In this document: piece by piece, positions 63,212 to 64,000 of the stretch | Layout: every line of letters begins with the position of its first letter | How positions within the stretch are numbered: position 1 is the first letter of the stretch | Assembly: GCF_004785795.1 (NCBI RefSeq) | Contig: NZ_SRRO01000001.1 | Coordinates: forward strand, 930,001 to 994,000 | Direction: 5' to 3' | Source of the DNA: Nocardioides eburneiflavus | GTDB lineage: Bacteria > Actinomycetota > Actinomycetes > Propionibacteriales > Nocardioidaceae | Length of the DNA: 64,000 bases | The notes under the pieces: generated by a model | Seen by the model: the letters and a program-made list of their open reading frames with translations, nothing else | What the model was told of the DNA's origin: nothing | Databases searched by the model: none | Made by a program: the position numbers and the translations under genes

Positions 63212-63849
63212 CACGCCTCCCAGGCCGGTCCCTCGCCGCCCACGCGTTCCAGCAGCCGACGCCCGACGTGGCCGGCGTTGGCGAGGCGTACGTCCTCGGG
63301 GACCGCGGGGAGGTTCTCCTCCCAGTCGAGCAGGCACGAGCCGCGCAGCTGCAGCATCCGCGCGGGCCGGCCGAAGAAGAACGGGTGGGCGTGCGCGCCG
63401 CCGTCGCCGTAGCGTCCGACGTGGCAGCGCCCGACGCTCGGCAGCTCCTCGATCGCGGCGGTGACGCGGACCATCAGCACGCCCAGCTCGGCGGCCATCT
63501 CGACGGGCAGGTCCGCGAGGTCGTAGTGCTGGACGGGCCGGAGGATGAAGGACACGGGGAGCTTCATGTCGAGCGCGACCAGCAGCCACCGCTCGTTGCG
63601 CCAGGCGACCCGCGCAGCGCGCTCGGGCGGCATCGGGTGCTGGCAGAAGCAGTCAGCCGGGTCCTCGCCCTCGCGCGGCGGCTCGGCGTCGGCGAGCGGC
63701 TCCAGCGGCTTGACCCGCAGCCCGTCGAGCTCGAACGGGAAGATGTCCCACCCGGGCATCGCCTCGATCGCGACCGGCAGCCGGCCCTCGTCGTCGGTGG
63801 CCGCGGCGACGCGGGCGTGGAACTCCTCGGCGGTCTCGAGCTGGCTCAT
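63211..63849 (-). CDS. HIT-like protein
   Basis: 212 residues from ATG at 63849. WLLVALDMKLPVSFILRPVQHYDLADLPVEMAAELGVLMVRVTAAIEELPSVGRCHVGRYGDGGAHAHPFFFGRPARM has the histidine-triad-like HAHPFFFG and the usual spacing. The N-terminus has CFCQHP, a possible zinc site. It is likely a nucleotide hydrolase or transferase of the HIT superfamily, though a non-catalytic variant is possible. It is coupled to the downstream enzyme gene. Confidence 0.72.
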   Translation of the reverse strand: MSQLETAEEFHARVAAATDDEGRLPVAIEAMPGWDIFPFELDGLRVKPLEPLADAEPPREGEDPADCFCQHPMPPERAARVAWRNERWLLVALDMKLPVSFILRPVQHYDLADLPVEMAAELGVLMVRVTAAIEELPSVGRCHVGRYGDGGAHAHPFFFGRPARMLQLRGSCLLDWEENLPAVPEDVRLANAGHVGRRLLERVGGEGPAWEA

Positions 63850-63888
63850 GGCGCCGAGTCAATCAGGTCTACGTGGCGGACGCGTCGG

Positions 63889-64000
63889 TCACCAGGGCGA
63901 GGGCTGGTAGTCCTTGACGAAGCAGCCGAACAGGTCAGTCCCGGACTCGCCGAGCACGATCGGGTCGTAGACGCGCGCGGCCCCGTCGACGAGGTCGAGC
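63889..64000 (-). CDS. C-terminal end of an unrecognised gene
   Basis: Only the last 36 residues and stop are in the window (LDLVDGAARVYDPIVLGESG, then TDLFGCFVKDYQPSPW). The gene continues beyond the right edge. The composition is in line with a real gene. No family can be assigned from this piece. Confidence 0.6.
   Translation of the reverse strand, partial: LDLVDGAARVYDPIVLGESGTDLFGCFVKDYQPSPW

Overview
The window is about 64 kb of high-GC actinobacterial chromosome. The protein families, the many GTG starts, the probable leaderless promoters and the mycothiol-type DinB/maleylpyruvate-isomerase proteins suggest a Nocardioides-like member of the Propionibacteriales. This is inferred from composition and gene content; there is no rRNA gene in the window. 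I saw no tRNA, CRISPR array, integrase, transposase or prophage. It reads as core and metabolic chromosome with a more accessory stretch near 27-43 kb. Gene density is high, with many 1-4 bp start/stop overlaps.

Layout. 0-9 kb: a partial receiver/thioredoxin-reductase-like protein, a Na+/H+ antiporter ending in a UBP zinc finger, an ArsR-SRPBCC-reductase operon behind a 26-nt operator, a soluble Ser/Thr kinase, an alpha/beta hydrolase, a WYL regulator, and small proteins beside a 30-bp tandem repeat. 9-20 kb: a LysE exporter, a MacB-like ABC pair, a DinB2-type polymerase with Leu at the steric gate, a PLP enzyme, a second ArsR operon whose SRPBCC protein is fused to a TIGR03086-like domain, then an aspartoacylase-like / RimB-like / RimK-like cluster. 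21-27 kb: a dihydroxyacetone pathway (aquaporin, DhaK, DhaL and a DhaM carrying HPr and a complete Enzyme I) opposite an IclR regulator with a palindromic operator between them. 27-35 kb: GAF-ANTAR protein, YciI protein, SulP transporter opposite a MerR regulator with a perfect 28-nt palindrome, hydrolase, S8 peptidase.

35-44 kb: a large AAA-LuxR regulator opposite three small proteins, then a SnoaL-like protein, a cytochrome P450, a probable OsmC-like remnant, and a BNR/sialidase-like pseudogene. 44-47 kb: the DUF4956 - VTC-domain - CotH operon next to two membrane proteins. 47-56 kb: EcsC-like protein, secreted hydrolase, and a CitAB-type two-component system facing a TctCBA tricarboxylate transporter. 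55-64 kb: an atypical LuxR-type regulator overlapping a GDPD gene by 91 bp, a TPR protein, an LLM-flavin oxidoreductase / FMN reductase operon, a large-subunit catalase gene with a one-base frameshift, a glyoxalase-like protein, a PRC-barrel protein, a mycothiol-dependent-type enzyme, a HIT-like protein, and the end of an unknown gene.

Between genes there are several families of structured sequence. These are nested inverted repeats at about 8.9, 14.2, 47.2 and 52.0 kb, a 35-nt twin-hairpin sequence present twice with 33/35 identity (14.6 and 56.9 kb), a REP-like palindrome, and well-defined operators at the ArsR, ABC, IclR and MerR promoters.
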